The notes under the pieces: generated by a model
Databases searched by the model: none
What the model was told of the DNA's origin: nothing
The model's input: only the letters and a program-made list of their open reading frames with translations
Assembly: GCA_032126435.1 (NCBI GenBank)
Contig: JAQBBE010000282.1
Coordinates: 1 to 6,934, forward strand
From: JAAXQD01 sp032126435
Lineage (GTDB): Bacteria > Desulfobacterota > Desulfobacteria > Desulfobacterales > UBA11574
DNA length: 6,934 bases
Direction: 5' to 3'
Made by a program: the position numbers and the translations under genes
Shown: positions 6,599 through 6,934 of the stretch, piece after piece
Layout of the letters: every line of letters starts with the position of its first letter
Numbering within the stretch: the stretch's first letter is position 1

Positions 6599-6660
6599 TG
6601 GAATGATGGAATAATGGAACAATGGGTTCTGGAATAATGCAATGTTGGGTTAATGGTAAA
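6599..6660. repeat. Degenerate TGGAATAA octamer array, forward
   Basis: Reading from 6599, consecutive units are TGGAATGA, TGGAATAA, TGGAACAA, TGGGTTC (one base short), TGGAATAA, TGCAATGT, TGGGTTAA and a final TGGTAAA. The TGG at the start of units recurs with 8-nt spacing while the rest drifts. This tandem pattern does not encode an open reading frame of note. Confidence 0.75.
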
Positions 6661-6707
6661 ACATGTGTTGAAGATAAAATCAAAAACGGATAATATCTTT
6701 TTAAAAA

Positions 6708-6749
6708 CCAACCTTCCAGCATTCCAACTTTCCATTATTCCATATTCGG
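6708..6749. repeat. Degenerate octamer array, inverted copy
   Basis: On the reverse strand this stretch reads TGGAATAA, TGGAAAGT, TGGAATGC, TGGAAGGT, TGG, with the same 8-nt period as the array at 6599-6660 but opposite orientation. Bases 6730-6743 are the exact reverse complement of 6606-6619, giving a 14-bp perfect stem. Further TGG/CCA pairs continue inward, so the pair of arrays can fold as one long imperfect hairpin of about 140 nt. Confidence 0.75.
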
Positions 6750-6851
6750 GTCAAGCGTTTAAGTCTCATAAAACATCCTATATTTTCATTAAGTTGTAGA
6801 AATTTCGAGACGTTGAATTGCACGACGATCTTAATATTGAGGAGATGTATT

Positions 6852-6934
6852 ATGCCGGGGTTTGAAATATTTGGTGACGAGGAACGCAAAGAAGTACAGG
6901 ATGTTCTCGATACGGGTGTTTTGTCTCGCTACGG
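6852..6934 (+). CDS. DegT/DnrJ/EryC1/StrS-type aminotransferase, N-terminal fragment
   Basis: The gene runs off the window after 27 complete codons. The start ATG 6852 has a good ribosome-binding site, GAGGAG at 6839-6844, seven bases upstream. The visible residues, MPGFEIFGDEERKEVQDVLD followed by TGVLSRY, match the usual opening of this family, where a short acidic helix precedes the [ST]GxLxRY-type turn near the cofactor pocket. Family members are pyridoxal-phosphate enzymes that transfer an amino group to keto-sugars linked to nucleotides, used in lipopolysaccharide, capsule, glycan and antibiotic sugars. The catalytic lysine and substrate-specifying regions are outside the window, so the exact reaction cannot be given. 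A few members are sugar dehydratases or regulatory relatives. It probably opens a surface-sugar cluster downstream, which is inference. Confidence 0.75.
   Translation, partial: MPGFEIFGDEERKEVQDVLDTGVLSRY

Larger units (their letters stand above)
6523..6851. other. 329-nt non-coding stretch with hairpin and inverted octamer arrays
   Basis: No credible gene lies here. It contains the palindrome TTTTATAAAA (6529-6538), a GGGGC/GCCCC hairpin (6583-6595), and two facing arrays of a degenerate octamer (6599-6660 and 6708-6749) around an AT-rich centre. The last 100 nt lead to the aminotransferase start, with no promoter I would defend. Forward-strand translation does not stay open for any useful length, and the short reverse-strand reading through the repeats (KLECWKVG-type residues) is a product of the octamers. 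Confidence 0.6.

Noticed and set aside
6671..6702. AAGATA/TATCTT stem followed by five T as an intrinsic terminator
   Set aside because: The stem is only 6 bp and almost all A-T with a 17-nt loop, too weak for a terminator; it lies in the centre of the octamer arrays.
6599..6750. CRISPR array
   Set aside because: The unit is 8 nt, degenerate and contiguous, with no unique spacers and no cas genes in the window.
6813..6837. TTGAAT and TAATAT as a promoter for the aminotransferase
   Set aside because: The spacing is only 13 nt, too short for a standard sigma70 promoter, and AT-rich sequence yields such boxes by chance.
6701..6889. Reverse-strand 62-residue reading across the repeat array
   Set aside because: It overlaps the aminotransferase start and its C-terminal residues simply translate the octamer repeats; there is no ribosome-binding site or recognisable domain.

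Overview
The window reads as chromosomal DNA from a Gram-negative bacterium, most likely a member of the Desulfobacterota (the former Deltaproteobacteria). This is inferred from three things: the gene order HU-type protein / DNA polymerase III delta' / RicT-like PSP1 protein / methionyl-tRNA synthetase, the protein sequence style, and the degenerate TGGAATAA-type octamer repeats. I could not run a search, so the taxonomic call is moderate.

Layout, all genes on the + strand. At 57-578 lies a NusG paralogue of the RfaH/UpxY kind (NGN plus KOW domains). A promoter-bearing gap (579-701) has a good sigma70-type match at 589-618. It is followed by a tight pair: a 91-residue HU/IHF protein (702-977) and holB, the clamp-loader delta' subunit (982-2055, GTG start, only 4 nt after the HU stop). 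After about 155 nt come ricT (2211-3017) and metG (preferred start 3044; an overlapping start at 3014 is also possible). A 152-nt gap (4967-5118) carries two inverted repeats. Then comes a membrane-anchored penicillin-binding transpeptidase with all three catalytic motifs (5119-6522). A 329-nt non-coding stretch (6523-6851) holds a perfect GGGGC/GCCCC hairpin and two facing arrays of a degenerate octamer. The window ends inside the first codons of a DegT/DnrJ/EryC1/StrS-type sugar aminotransferase (6852 onward).

The middle block is a conserved information-processing cluster: nucleoid protein, replication clamp loader, RicT and tRNA charging. It resembles the holB-yaaT neighbourhood of Bacillus. 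The two edges point to the cell envelope: a specialised elongation factor of a class that usually serves long polysaccharide operons, a peptidoglycan transpeptidase, and a nucleotide-sugar aminotransferase.

I see no convincing evidence of a new defence, mobile or biosynthetic system. No CRISPR, tRNA, rRNA, transposase or toxin-antitoxin pair is visible. The least explained sequence is the inverted octamer array at 6599-6750, followed by the two-hairpin spacer after metG.
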